This document shows positions 1 through 12,189 of a DNA stretch of 64,000 nucleotides, in pieces; the first letter of the stretch is position 1, and the number at the start of each line of letters is the position of its first letter. The stretch comes from Bathymodiolus brooksi. Lineage: Eukaryota; Mollusca; Bivalvia; Mytilida; Modiolidae. Made by a program: the position numbers and the translations under genes. The DNA is taken from contig OY804586.1 in assembly GCA_963680875.1 (NCBI GenBank), forward strand, positions 53,788,203-53,852,202, given 5' to 3'. The notes beneath the pieces are model-generated. The model saw only the letters and a list, made by a program, of their open reading frames with translations. It was not told where the DNA came from and searched no databases.

Positions 1-255
1 TTGAAATTCCTTGTTGCACTTTTCAACCAAATTCTTATTAAGATGGCAGACAAGATTACAGTCAAACCTGTATATAAAGGCCACTCAAGGGAACCTGAAA
101 ATGTGGCCTTTATGAGCAGTGGCACTTTACATACAGCTTAAATTATATGCACTATTTATTAATGGCAAAAATGAGACTGTCCTTCATAGACTTAAGACAG
201 TGATTTGTTATATAAAGGTGCCCTTTATAGACAGCGATTTGATTTGATTTGATTT
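1..255. repeat. Degenerate MITE-like flank and TTTGA microsatellite
   Basis: Contains the transposon-end-like CAGTCAAACCTGTAT at 70-84 (the same string recurs at the window's right edge) and a short TTTGA run at 236-257. No gene seen. Confidence 0.5.
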
Positions 256-3200
256 TTAGTTCACCTGGACCAAAGGTCCATGTGAACTATTGCCATCACT
301 TGGCGTCCGTCGTCTGTCGTCTGTAAACTTTTCACATTTCAAGCTTCTTCTCCTAAACCACTTGGCCGATTGGAACCGAACTTAGCAGGAATGTTCCTTG
401 GATGGTCCTCTACAAAGTTACTGTTTTTCGTTCCAGTCGGATATTCAATATGGCTGCCAGGGCCAATAATATGCTCTGATTGGCTGAAATTTCAAAGATC
501 TTCTTCTCTGAAACTAATGAACTGACTGAACCCAAACTGTAAAGGAATGATCATTGGAATGTCCTTTACCAAGTTACTGTTTTTTATGCCGATCGGAAAT
601 CCAAGATGGCCGCCATCGCAGGACATAGATTAACATTGGACCCTATGGGAAAATGTTCAAATGCCTTCTTCTCAGAAACTACAAATATGATTAAAGCCAA
701 ACTGTACATGAATGTTCATTGGATGGTCCTCTACAATCTTAAGGTTTTTTGTTCCGATATGAAATTCAAAATGGCGGCTACGGCAGGACTTAGTTTAACA
801 TTGGACCCTATGGGAAAAATGTTTCAAAATGCTTCTTCTCTGAAACCACTTGGACAGTTGAAACCAAACTGCCCAGGAATGATCATTGGAAGGTCCTCTA
901 CAAATTTTCTGTTTTTTATGCCGGTCGGAAATCCAAGATGGCCGCCACCGCAGGACATAGATTAACATTGGACCCTATGGGAAAATATTCAAATGCCTTC
1001 TTCTCAGAAACTACAAATATGATTAAAGCCAAACTGTACATGAATGTTCATTAGATAGTCCTCTACAAACTTTACGTTTTTTGTTCCAGTATGAAATTCA
1101 AAATGGCGGCTACGGCAGGACTTAGTTTAACATTGGACCCTATGGGAAAAATGTTTCAAAACGCTTCTTCTCTGAAACCACTTGGATAATTGACACCAAA
1201 CTGCATAGGAATGATCATTGGAAGGTCCTCTACAAATTTTATGTTTTTTATGCCGATCGGAAATCCAAGATGGCCGCCACCGCAATACATAGATTAACAT
1301 TGGACCCTATGGGAAAATGTTCAAATGCCTTCTTCTCAGAAACTACAAATATGATTAAAGCCAAACTGTACATGAATGTTCATTGGATTGTCCTCTACAA
1401 TCTTAAGGTTTTTTGTTCCGATATGAAATTCAAAATGGCGGCTACGGCAGGACTTAGTTTAACATTGGACCCTATGGGAAAAATGTTTCAAAATGCTTCT
1501 TCTCTGAAACCACTTGGACAGTTGAAACCAAACTGCCCATGAATGATCATTGGAAGGTCCTCTACAAATTTTCTATTTTTTATGCCGATCGGAAATCCAA
1601 GATGGCCGCCACCGCAGGACATAGATTAACATTGGACCCTATGGGAAAATATTCAAATGCCTTCTACTCAGAAACTACAAATATGATTAAAGCCAAACTG
1701 TACATGAATGTTCATTAGATGGTCCTCTACAAACTTTACGTTTTTTGTTCCGTTATGAAATTCAAAATGGCGGCTACGGCAGGACTTAGTTTAACATTGG
1801 ACCCTATTGGAAAAATGTTTCAAAACGCTTCTCTGAAACCACTTGGATAATTGAAACCAAACTGCCTAGGAATGATCATTGGAAGGTCCTCTACAAATTT
1901 TCTGTTTTTTATGCCGATCGGAAATCCAAGATGGCCGCCACCGCAATACATAGATTAACATTGGACCCTATGGGAAAATGTTCAAATGCCTTCTTCTCAG
2001 AAACTACAAATATGATTAAAGCCAAACTGTACATGAATGTTCATTGGATGGTCCTCTACAATCTTAAGGTTTTTTGTTCCGATATGAAATTCAAAATGGC
2101 GGCTACGGCAGGACTTAGTTTAACATTGGACCCTATGGGAAAAATGTTTCAAAATGCTTCTTCTCTGAAACCACTAGGACAGTTGAAACCAAACTACCCA
2201 GGAATGATCATTGGAAGGTCCTCTACAAATTTTATGTTTTTTATGCCGATCGGAAATCCAAGATGGCCGCCACCGCAATACATAGATTAACATTGGACCC
2301 TATGGGAAAATGTTCAAATGCCTTCTTCTCAGAAACTACAAATATGATTAAAGCCAAACTGTACATGAATGTTCATTGGATGGTCCTCTACAATCTTAAG
2401 GTTTTTTGTTCCGATATGAAATTCAAAATGGCGGCTACGGCAGGACTTAGTTTAACATTGGACCCTATGGGAAAATATTCAAATGCCTTCTTCTCAGAAA
2501 CTACAAATATGATTAAAGCCAAACTGTACATGAATGTTCATTAGATAGTCCTCTACAAACTTTACGTTTTTTGTTCCAGTATGAAATTCAAAATGGCGGC
2601 TACGGCAGGACTTAGTTTAACATTGGACCCTATGGGAAAAATGTTTCAAAACGCTTCTTCTCTGAAACCACTTGGATAATTGACACCAAACTGCATAGGA
2701 ATGATCATTGGAAGGTCCTCTACAAATTTTATGTTTTTTATGCCGATCGGAAATCCAAGATGGCCGCCACCGCAATACATAGATTAACATTGGACCCTAT
2801 GGGAAAATGTTCAAATGCCTTCTTCTCAGAAACTACAAATATGATTAAAGCCAAACTGTACATGAATGTTCATTGGATTGTCCTCTACAATCTTAAGGTT
2901 TTTTGTTCCGATATGAAATTCAAAATGGCGGCTACGGCAGGACTTAGTTTAACATTGGACCCTATGGGAAAAATGTTTCAAAATGCTTCTTCTCTGAAAC
3001 CACTTGGACAGTTGAAACCAAACTGCCCATGAATGATCATTGGAAGGTCCTCTACAAATTTTCTATTTTTTATGCCGATCGGAAATCCAAGATGGCCGCC
3101 ACCGCAGGACATAGATTAACATTGGACCCTATGGGAAAATATTCAAATGCCTTCTACTCAGAAACTACAAATATGATTAAAGCCAAACTGTACATGAATG

Positions 3201-4672
3201 TTCATTAGATGGTCCTCTACAAACTTTACGTTTTTTGTTCCGTTATGAAATTCAAAATGGCGGCTACGGCAGGACTTAGTTTAACATTGGACCCTATTGG
3301 AAAAATGTTTCAAAACGCTTCTCTGAAACCACTTGGATAATTGAAACCAAACTGCCTAGGAATGATCATTGGAAGGTCCTCTACAAATTTTCTGTTTTTT
3401 ATGCCGATCGGAAATCCAAGATGGCCGCCACCGCAATACATAGATTAACATTGGACCCTATGGGAAAATGTTCAAATGCCTTCTTCTCAGAAACTACAAA
3501 TATGATTAAAGCCAAACTGTACATGAATGTTCATTGGATGGTCCTCTACAATCTTAAGGTTTTTTGTTCCGATATGAAATTCAAAATGGCGGCTACGGCA
3601 GGACTTAGTTTAACATTGGACCCTATGGGAAAAATGTTTCAAAATGCTTCTTCTCTGAAACCACTAGGACAGTTGAAACCAAACTACCCAGGAATGATCA
3701 TTGGAAGGTCCTCTACAAATTTTATGTTTTTTATGCCGATCGGAAATCCAAGATGGCCGCCACCGCAATACATAGATTAACATTGGACCCTATGGGAAAA
3801 TGTTCAAATGCCTTCTTCTCAGAAACTACAAATATGATTAAAGCCAAACTGTACATGAATGTTCATTGGATGGTCCTCTACAATCTTAAGGTTTTTTGTT
3901 CCGATATGAAATTCAAAATGGCGGCTACGGCAGGACTTAGTTTAACATTGGACCCTATGGGAAAAATGTTTCAAAATGCTTCTTCTCTGAAACCACTTGG
4001 ACAGTTGAAACCAAACTGCCCAGGAATGATCATTGGAAGGTCCTCTACAAATTTTCTGTTTTTTATGCCGGTCGGAAATCCAAGATGGCCACCACCGCAG
4101 GACATAGATTAACATTGGACCCTATGGGAAAATGTTCAAATGCCTTCTTCTCAGAAACTACAAATATGATTAAAGCCAAACTGTACATGAATGTTCATTG
4201 AATGGTCCTCTACAAAATTTACGTTTTTTATTCTGATATGAAATTCAAAATGGCGGCTACGGCAGGACTTAGTTTAACATTGGACCCTATTTGGAAAAAT
4301 GTTTCAAAATGCTTCTTCTCTGAAACCACTTGGACAGTTGAAACCAAACTGCCCAGGAATGATCATTGGAAGGTCCTCTACAAGGTGTGTGTTTTTTATG
4401 CCGATCGGAAATCCAAGATGGCTGCCACCACAGGTCATAGTATTAACACAGAACCATAGGGGGAAAATGCAGAAATATATTCTTCTCTGAAGCTATTGCA
4501 CTGATTGAACCTAAACTGTGCATCAATCATTGGAAGGTCCTTTACAAACTTTGTGTTTTTTATGTTGATCGTAATTCCAAGATGACTACCACTGCAGGAC
4601 ATAGTTTTTACATAGGACCAATTGGTTTTTTTTATTACCAGGTGAACGATACAGGCTCTTGAGAGCCTCTGG
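256..4672 (+). mobile_element. Non-autonomous Helitron/Helentron-like (HINE) element, copy H1
   Basis: Left end TTAGTTCACCTGGACC with a perfect 10-bp hairpin (CACCTGGACC / GGTCCATGTG nearly paired) and then the family tag CACTTGGCGTCCGTCGTC. Right end GGTGAACGATACAGGCTC then hairpin GGCTCTTGAGAGCC, closing CTCTGG before T. Core is a long run of ~166-bp monomers. No transposase or helicase frame. A 3' hairpin next to CTRG|T and insertion in T-rich sequence fit rolling-circle elements; class assignment is inference. Confidence 0.7.
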
Positions 4673-7640
4673 TTAGTTCACCTGGACCAAAGGTCCAGGT
4701 GAACTATTGCCATCACTTGGCGTCCGTCGTCTGTCGTCTGTAAACTTTTCACATTTCAAGCTTCTTCTCCGAAACCACTGGGCCGATTGGAACCAAACTT
4801 AGCAGTTCCTTGGATGGTCCTCTACAAAGTTACTGTTTTTCGTTCCAGTCAGATATTCAATATGGCTGCCAAGGCCAATAATATGCTCTGATTGGCCGAA
4901 ATTTCAAAGATCTTCTTCTCTGAAACTAATGAACTGACTGAACCCAAACTGTACTGGAATGATCATTGGAATGTCCTTTACCAAGTTACTGTTTTTTATG
5001 CCGATCGGAAATCCAAGATGGCCGCCATCGCAGGACATAGATTAACATTGGACCCTATGGGAAAATGTTCAAATGCCTTCTTCTCAGAAACTACAAATAT
5101 GATTAAAGCCAAACTGTACATGAATGTTCATTGGATGGTCCTCTACAATCTTAAGGTTTTTTGTTCCGATATGAAATTCAAAATGGCGGCTACGGCAGGA
5201 CTTAGTTTAACATTGGACCCTATGGGAAAAATGTTTCAAAATGCTTCTTCTCTGAAACCACTTGGACAGTTGAAACCAAACTGCCCAGGAATGATCATTG
5301 GAAGGTCCTCTACAAAGTTTCTGTTTTTTATGCCGATCGGAAATCCAAGATGGCCGCCATCGCAGGACATAGATTAACATTGGACCCTATGGGAAAATAT
5401 TCAAATGCCTTCTTCTCAGAAACTACAAATATGATTAAAGCCAAACTGTACATGAATGTTCATTAGATGGTCCTCTACAAACTTTAGGTTTTTTGTTCCG
5501 GTATGAAATTCAAAATGGCGGCTACGGCAGGACTTAGTTTAACATTGGACCTTATGGGAAAAATGTTTCAAAATGCTTCTTCTCTGAAACCACTTGGACA
5601 GTTGAAACCAAACTGCCCAGGAATGATCATTGGAAGGTCCTCTACAAAGTTTCTGTTTTTTATGCCGATCGGAAATCCAAGATGGCCGCCACCGCAATAC
5701 ATAGATTAACATTGGACCCTATGGGAAAATATTCAAATGCCTTCTTCTCAGAAACTACAAATATGATTAAAGCCAAACTGTACATGAATGTTCATTGGAT
5801 GGTCCTCTACAAACTTTAGGTTTTTTGTTCCGGTATGAAATTCAAAATGGCGGCTACGGCAGGACTTAGTTTAACATTGGACCCTATGGGAAAAATGTTT
5901 CAAAATGCTTCTTCTCTGAAACCACTTGGACAGTTGAAACCAAACTGCCCAGGAATGATCATTGGAAGGTCCTCTACAAATTTTATGTTTTTTATGCCGA
6001 TCGGAAATCCAAGATGGCCGCCACCGCAGGACATAGATTAACATTGGACCCTATGGGAAAATGTTCAAATGCCTTCTTCTCAGAAACTACAAATATGATT
6101 AAAGCCAAACTGTACATGAATGTTCATTGGATGGTCCTCTACAAACTTTACGTTTTTTGTTCCGATATGAAATTCAAAATGGCGGCTGCGGCAGGACCTA
6201 GTTTAACATTGGACCCTATGGGGAAAATGTTTCAAAACGCTTCTTCTCTGAAACCACTAGGACAGTTGAAACCAAACTGTACATGAATGTTCATTGGATG
6301 GTCCTCTACAATCTTTAGGTTTTTTGTTCCGATATGAAATTGAAAATGGCGGCTACGGCAGGACTTAGTTTAACATTGGACCCTATTGGAAAAATGTTTC
6401 CAAACGCTTCTTCTCTGAAACCACTTGGACAATTGAAACCAAACTGCCCAGGAATGATCATTGGAAGGTCCTCTACAAAGTTTCTGTTTTTTTATGCCGA
6501 TCGAAAATTCAAGATGGCCACCACCGCAGGACATAGATTAACATTGGACCCTATGAGAAAATGTTCAAATGCCTTCTTCTCAGAAACTACAAATATGATT
6601 AAAGCCAAACTGTACATGAATGTTCATTGAATGGTCCTCTACAAACTTTACGTTTTTTATTCCGATATGAAATTCAAAATGGCGGCTACGGCAGGACTTA
6701 GTTTAACATTGGACCCTATTGGAAAAATGTTTCAAAACGCTTCTTCTCTGAAACCACTTGGATAATTGAAACCAAACTGCCCAGGAATGATCATTGGAAG
6801 GTCCTCTACACGGTGTGTGTTTTTTATGCCGATCGGAAATCCAAGATGGCCACCACCGCAGGACATAGATTAACATTGGACCCTATGGGAAAATGTTCAA
6901 ATGCCTTCTACTCAGAAACTACAAATATGATTAAAGCCAAACTGTACATGAATGTTCATTGGATGGTCCTCTACAAACTTTACGTTTTTTATTCCGATAT
7001 GAAATTCAAAATGGCGGCTACGGCAGGACTTAGTTTAACATTGGACCCTATGGGAAAAATGTTTCAAAACGCTTCTTCTCTGAAACCACTTGGATAATTG
7101 AAACCAAACTGCCCAGGAATGATCATTGGAAGGTCCTCTACAGGGTGTGTGTTTTTTATGCCGATCGGAAATCCAAGATGGCCACCACCGCAGGACATAG
7201 ATTAACATTGGACCCTATGGGAAAATGTTCAAATGCCTTCTCCTCAGAAACTACAAATATGATTAAAGCCAAACTGTACATGAATGTTCATTGGATGGTC
7301 CTCTACAAACTGTACGTTTTTTGTTCTGATATGAAATTCAAAATGGCGGCTACGGCAGGACTTAGTTTAACATTGGACCCTATGGGAAAAATGTTTCAAA
7401 ACGCTTCTTCTCTGAAACCACTTGGACAGTTGAAACCAAACTGCCCAGGAATGATCATTGGAAGGTCCTCTACAAAGTTTCTGTTTGTTATGCCGATCGG
7501 AAATCCAAGATGGCTGCCACCACAGGTCATAGTATTAACACAGGACCATATGGGGAAAATACAGAAATATATTCTTCTCTGAAGCTATTGCACTGATTGA
7601 ACCTAAACTGTGCATCAATCATTGGAAGGTCCTTTACAAA
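560..7640 (+). repeat. ~166-bp satellite array with 332-bp dimer structure
   Basis: Two alternating monomer types of 165 and 167 bp: one carries CCAAGATGGCCGCCACCGC, the other TTCAAAATGGCGGCTACGGC (about 20 copies by eye). Both share AACATTGGACCCTATGGGAAA. Interrupted at ~4620-4880 by the H1/H2 junction. The many 60-160-residue open frames here (MAATAG..., LDPMGK...) are periodic translations of the repeat. Confidence 0.93.
971..3950 (+). repeat. 1,490-bp tandem higher-order duplication
   Basis: 971-2460 is repeated as 2461-3950. Private variants recur at exactly +1,490, for example TTAGATAGTCC (1052/2542), TTGACACCAAACTGCATAGG (1190/2680) and TTCTATTTTTTATGCC. At 2460 one monomer type switches to the other inside the shared GACCCTATGGGAAAA, as expected of unequal crossover. 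Confidence 0.9.
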
Positions 7641-7764
7641 CTTTGTGTTTTTTATGTTGATTGTAATTTCAAGATGACTACCACTGCAGGACATAGTTTT
7701 TACATAGGACCAATTGTTTTTTTTTATAACCAGGTGAACGATACAGGCTCTTGAGAGCCTCTGG
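4673..7764 (+). mobile_element. HINE-like element, copy H2, abutting H1
   Basis: Begins TTAGTTCACCTGGACC immediately after the CTGG end of H1 with no spacer. The hairpin CACCTGGACC-AAA-GGTCCAGGTG is perfect here. Same ~166-bp core monomers; right end CTCTTGAGAGCCTCTGG at 7764. Confidence 0.7.
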
Positions 7765-8034
7765 TTTGTGTTTAATGCCACTTTCAGCAATATTTCAGCT
7801 ATATCATGGCGACCAGTTTTAGTGGTGGAAGAAACCGATAGTACCTAGAGAGAACCACCGACCATGGGCAAGCAACTGGTAAACTTTATCACTTGCGGCT
7901 GCGAGTCGAGTGCACCCTTTTTTGTAATTTACAAAGCCGGGTGCGATCCCACGCCATATTGGTGATAGACTTGTATGAGTTGTTAGGTAAGTTAGGTAAT
8001 CCAACTACCTTACTCATTGAGCCACCTGGTCCCC
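7765..8034 (-). mobile_element. SINE family 3 (tRNA-like head, shared molluscan tail)
   Basis: The tail (TTTAATGCCACTTTCAGCAA, ATATTTCAGCTATATCATGG) matches SINE family 1, but the head differs, ending in GGGGACCAGGTGGCTCAATG on the - strand. A second copy is at 21703-21978. Confidence 0.75.
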
Positions 8035-8079
8035 TGACAGTGATTTGCTATAGATGTGCACTTTAAGGCCAGTTTTACT

Positions 8080-8640
8080 GTATTTACATGATTCATACTT
8101 TCCCTATATAATATTAATTTCATATAAAAAGACATTTTTTCAAAATATTGATTCAGTCATATTCGATTTTTATTTAAAAAAAAAGGATTATCAATAAAAG
8201 CTGTTAAGCAGGAAACTATGTAGTTTATAATAGTAGTTTTTAAATAATTTTTAGAAGAATATCTTTCAAATCATAATGATTTAAATAATTTTACTGGATA
8301 CAACATTATGTGATAAAGTTTGTCAGTGACTTGTGACAGGTCGGTGGTTTTCTATGGGTACTCCGGTTTCCTCCATAGATAAAACTGACCACCATGTTAT
8401 GACTGAAATATTGTTGAAAGTGGTGTTAAACACCATATACCAAACCTAAATAATATGTCTACAAAGGTACTTAAGTATGTGTACCAATTAAAAATGTTTT
8501 GTGTTTCAAATGAAATTAATTCAGTTTTGTGTTTAATTTGTGTATTCTTAAAAAAAAAATTTGATATTAATATAAAATAAAACTTAATCAAATTTAACTT
8601 TTTTCATGAATACAAAAATGATCAAAATTGACTTCAGGAT
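8080..8640. mobile_element. Diverged copy of the palindromic MITE seen at 26750 and 59405
   Basis: Shares AGTTTTGTGTTTAA, TTCATATAAAA and TTTTTCAAAA blocks in the same order with 26750-27232. A 5'-truncated SINE-1 (8307-8447) sits inside it. Strongly decayed. Confidence 0.45.
8307..8447 (+). mobile_element. SINE-1, 5'-truncated
   Basis: Starts at ACATTATGTGATAAAGTTTG and runs through GGTTTCCTCC to GTGGTGTTAAACACCATA. tRNA-like head missing. Confidence 0.8.
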
Positions 8641-8790
8641 AATTTTGTGAAAAATTGTAGTTTCATTATTAAATATTAGATCTATAGAGAATATTGGAAG
8701 TGTCAGAATATTAAAAATAGGTCTAGACATGTCTTCATTTCAAAGAATTAAATGCTCTCTATATCCAGCCAAGCCTGCCCATGCAATCAC

Positions 8791-8951
8791 CTCTATTAAG
8801 CAGTCACCAGCATTAAAAGGTCATTTTTTTCTTGTCCTGTCATAGAAAATTTCATAGGAATTGAACCTCTTTTAAGAGATTACCTGTCTTATAAGGCCAC
8901 TTTTTCTTTGACCCAATCGTGACCTCTTAATACAGTTTTGACTGTACTTGT
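8791..8951. mobile_element. Small MITE (CTGTATTAAGAGGTCAC-type ends)
   Basis: Shares its interior (GTCCTGTCATAGAAAATTTC, TTGAACCTCTTTTAAGAG) and inverted ends with the copy at 35847-35975. Confidence 0.6.
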
Positions 8952-9034
8952 GCATATTATACAAATTAAATTTATAGGTTTTTAACATAGTAACCTAGGC
9001 TAGTGGTCAGAATCTAGTTTGAAAAGGTAGAAAA

Positions 9035-9820
9035 TTTTTCCTCAATTCAATTTAAATAACTTACGTATTTAAATAATAATTGTGAATGTGTGAAGGTGAG
9101 TATTTTTATTTATTATTATAGTCTGCAAGGACGTAAACTTTAAAATACAGCCCTTGTCTTCCGTGTTTGAATTTTTCCTCAATTAAATTGTATTTAGGAA
9201 TATATTTGTTTGGAAAAGGGTGAAAGTGTGGTTGTGAGTATTTATTTATAATATTCTGCATGGACGTAAACTAAACTTTGAAATACAGTCCCTGTATTCT
9301 CCATTTGAATTTTTCCTCAATTTAATTGTATTTAGGAATATTGTTTGGAAAAGGGGGGATAAATGTTAAATAACCTGTGAATGTGTGAACGTGAGTATTT
9401 TTATTTAATGTTTGTTTTAGTTTGTTTGATGGTGTTTAATGCCACTTTCAACAATATTTCAGTTATATCGTGGCAGTCAGTTTTATTGGTGGAGGAAACG
9501 GGAGAACTCGGAGAAAACCACTGACAAACTTTATCACATAATGTTGTGCACCTCGCCCTGATTGAGATTCGAACTCACAACATCAGTGGTGATGGGCACT
9601 GATTGCATAGGTAGTTATAAATCCAACTACCATATGATCACGGCCACGGCGGTCCCTTTTATTTATTATATTCTACGATGTAAACTTTAATGTATTCAAC
9701 ATAAATCTGAAGTTTTCCTCAATTAAATTGTATTTAGGAATATTTGTTTGGAAAAGGGTGAAACTGTGGTCGTGAGTATTTATTTATTATATTCCACAAG
9801 GGTATAAGATTAATTATTAT
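9035..9820 (+). repeat. ~130-bp tandem repeat, 4-5 units, split by a SINE
   Basis: Units contain TTTAGGAATATTTGTTTGGA, a GTGAGTATTTATTTAT block and GGACGTAAACTTTAAAATAC. Further units lie at ~10005-10085 and 11475-11600, so the LINE fragment between them appears to have landed in this array. Confidence 0.75.
9424..9657 (-). mobile_element. SINE-1, nearly full length
   Basis: Runs from the tail GTGTTTAATGCCACTTTCAA to the head CATATGATCACGGCCACGGC. A box-B-like GAGATTCGAACTCACAAC is visible (reverse orientation). Confidence 0.85.
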
Positions 9821-9855
9821 ACTTCGTGTAAGTTTCTGTAGTGATATTTGGTACT

Positions 9856-9952
9856 GTAATATTTTGGCATATTACCTGGACAAGTAAGACACTCAGTATA
9901 ATAATGATATTAATGTGTGTGGTCTTGTCCAGGTAATATGCCAAAATATTAC
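9856..9952. repeat. Perfect 29-bp inverted repeat, 39-bp loop
   Basis: 9856-9884 and 9924-9952 are exact reverse complements; the arm contains ATTTTGGCATATTACCTGG. Likely a small foldback element. Confidence 0.9.
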
Positions 9953-10097
9953 CCAGGTCTGAGAGACATATTACCGGACCACGTGACCAGATATATATGG
10001 TCATATGTTGTATTCCACATTTAAATTTTTCCTTTCATCAATTAAATTAAAATAATTATTATTTATTTGAAAAAAGTGAATAAATGTCACCCTTTGG

Positions 10098-10860
10098 ATA
10101 AGATAAGATAAGATAAGATAAAATGATTTTATTGAAATAAAGACCAGACAATGATCTACCTTCAATGTCAATACACCAATGTACAATGTAAAATAACAAT
10201 ACAAAAAGAACAATAAACATATACTTAATTGAAATTGTGTATCTCAGCTGAGGAAGGTTGAAAAGAGTTATCTATCTTTTCACATTAACCTAGATTAGGA
10301 GAGTACTACAAACTTTGTTTTAATGTTTGGTTCAAATCATACATCTTTTTCACACCCAAAATACAAATCTTACAAATGTCTAAATCATTACTACTCAAAC
10401 TATATTCAAATTTTTCAATCTCAGACATACATGTATCTGGAAAAGATGGTATAACTAATGCTAAACTTTCAAAAAGATCAGCCCTATATACACTTAGTCT
10501 AGGGCAATGCATGATAAAATGAAACTCATCCTCGACCTCAGAGCTACATAATCTGCATATTCTCTGTTCTACTGGTAATTTGCTATATCGACTATACTGC
10601 ATTTATCCACATCTGTATATAAATATTTCTCTGCCTCAAAGTTTTCCTTAAGTTTGCGATATGTTCTCAACTTATTTCTCCCCCTAATATTATCATTATT
10701 TTGGGATAATAAATTATTCCAGAAATTTTCATATCTCTCTTCCAGTTTATTTTGTATAGATTTCTAAAGAGCAACCCTAGATAATGTGGCCTGATTATCC
10801 CAAACATGTCTGAATCCAATATCAGTTAAGAATTTTTTAGCTTTATTAAATAAGCCGTCT
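10098..10860 (-). pseudogene. LINE (non-LTR retrotransposon) ORF2 3' end, broken
   Basis: On the - strand, 10860-10615 reads FLTDIGFRHVWDNQATLSRV, a stop, then LEERYENFWNNL and RGRNKLRTYRKLKENFEAEK; after a frameshift near 10610 it continues KLPVEQRICRLCSSEVEDEF then HFIMHCP. The C-x2-C...H...C arrangement (CRLC...HFIMHC) is the zinc knuckle typical of LINE ORF2 ends. The element ends in a TTATC repeat tail at 10098-10120. At least one stop and one frameshift; inactive. Confidence 0.8.
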
Positions 10861-11118
10861 TTGAGAAGTATATTTTCTTTATAAAGGACGAAGTCCTTAT
10901 AACGGTAGGCTGTCCGATTTTTCCTTCTATATTGATAGCCAAATATCTGTTCACCGGAAGTTTAAAAAAAATCAATTGATAATTTAGAAACGCAAAAGAA
11001 ATATATTTCAATGAACAATTTCCAATTCTTTATTTATTTACTCTATGCAAAATCGAAATAAACTTGAAATAAAATTCTAATAAAAAAATCTCTTTCTACG
11101 AAACTCCCGACGGAAGAG

Positions 11119-12022
11119 CGGCGTACAGTAGGTAAAATGAACGGAACAGCCGTAACAAATCGGCTACAAAATTCATTCAAAATAACTTGTACAGATCTGA
11201 TCATCGTATTATTGAAATTTTAGGACTTCGGGGTAAAACTTCGTGACATAAAGGCCTACCCGTGGTAAAAACAATATATACATATGGCTTCCATGAATTA
11301 TTTCTTAAATATTACAGAACGGCACTATCATTGAACTTGTGACGTCATGTTTACTGACAACATCGATGAATGACGTTTTACGCAAAGCCTATAAATAGGC
11401 CGTTGGCACTCGAGGGGTGGTTTGAAAAGCCTAAAAATAGGCTCTTTGGACATGTAAGGGTTAACATAACCTGTGAGCATTTATTTATTATATTTATGCA
11501 AGGACGTAAACTTTAAAATACAGTCCTTTTATTCCACGTTTGAATTTTTCCACAATTAAATTGAATTTAGGAATATTTGTTTGGAAAAGGGTGAATAATT
11601 GTTATTCAATAACTTGTTCAGTGTAGACGTGAGTATGTTTTTGATATGAGACAGGCACAACCAGTTTGAAGGACGAAGTCCTATAATGTTTAGAGAGAGG
11701 CATGAGAAGGGAATGTATTATTTTTTTAAGTACTTTTTAAAGTTTTTTTTTAAATTTATTATTTGGCTGGAGTTATTTCTCTTTGACTGTGTAACTGAAG
11801 GCTGAAGGTTTGCCAAAAAAAAAATCTTATAAAATATATAGATCTTTTAAAAGATCTTATATAGATCGAAACATACTTTACTATAATAAAAATAAGATTC
11901 AAATTCAGATGTCTGTTCTCTTTCCTAATATATTCGAAACCAAGCAATATGTTGCGTATCCTAGCAACAGATGCTTTGCAGATTTGTTATGGCTGTTCCG
12001 TTCATTTCACCTACGCCGCTAT
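11119..12022. repeat. Inverted repeat pair with GAACGGAACAGCC arms
   Basis: 11119-11161 and 11975-12022 are inverted copies (AGGTAAAATGAACGGAACAG against CTGTTCCGTTCATTTCACCT). The interior at 11215-11320 matches one arm of the foldback at 52385-52526 (ACCCGTGGTAAAAACAATAT). Probably a composite foldback transposon. Confidence 0.6.
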
Positions 12023-12027
12023 TATTT

Positions 12028-12183
12028 AAGAATTGAATGCATTCTTTTGAAGTTTCATTGGGGTATGAAAGCGTTGACCGAAGTACATTTTCAATGAAGC
12101 GCGGTAGCGTTTCATGTTGAAAATGTAGTTCGATCAACGCTTTCATACCCCAATGAAACTTCAAAAGAATGCATTCAATTCTT
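12028..12183. repeat. 67-bp-arm foldback
   Basis: Arms 12028-12094 and 12117-12183 pair almost perfectly (TTCATTGGGGTATGAAAGCG against its reverse complement), with a 22-bp loop. Both strands give short similar open frames, which are artefacts of the palindrome. Confidence 0.9.
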
Positions 12184-12189
12184 ATAATT

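Noticed and set aside
606..7582. Many 60-160-residue frames with MAATAG..., [18 protein letters not shown]
   Set aside because: They repeat every 332 bp, which is not a multiple of 3, so frames break at each dimer; the residues mirror the DNA monomer.
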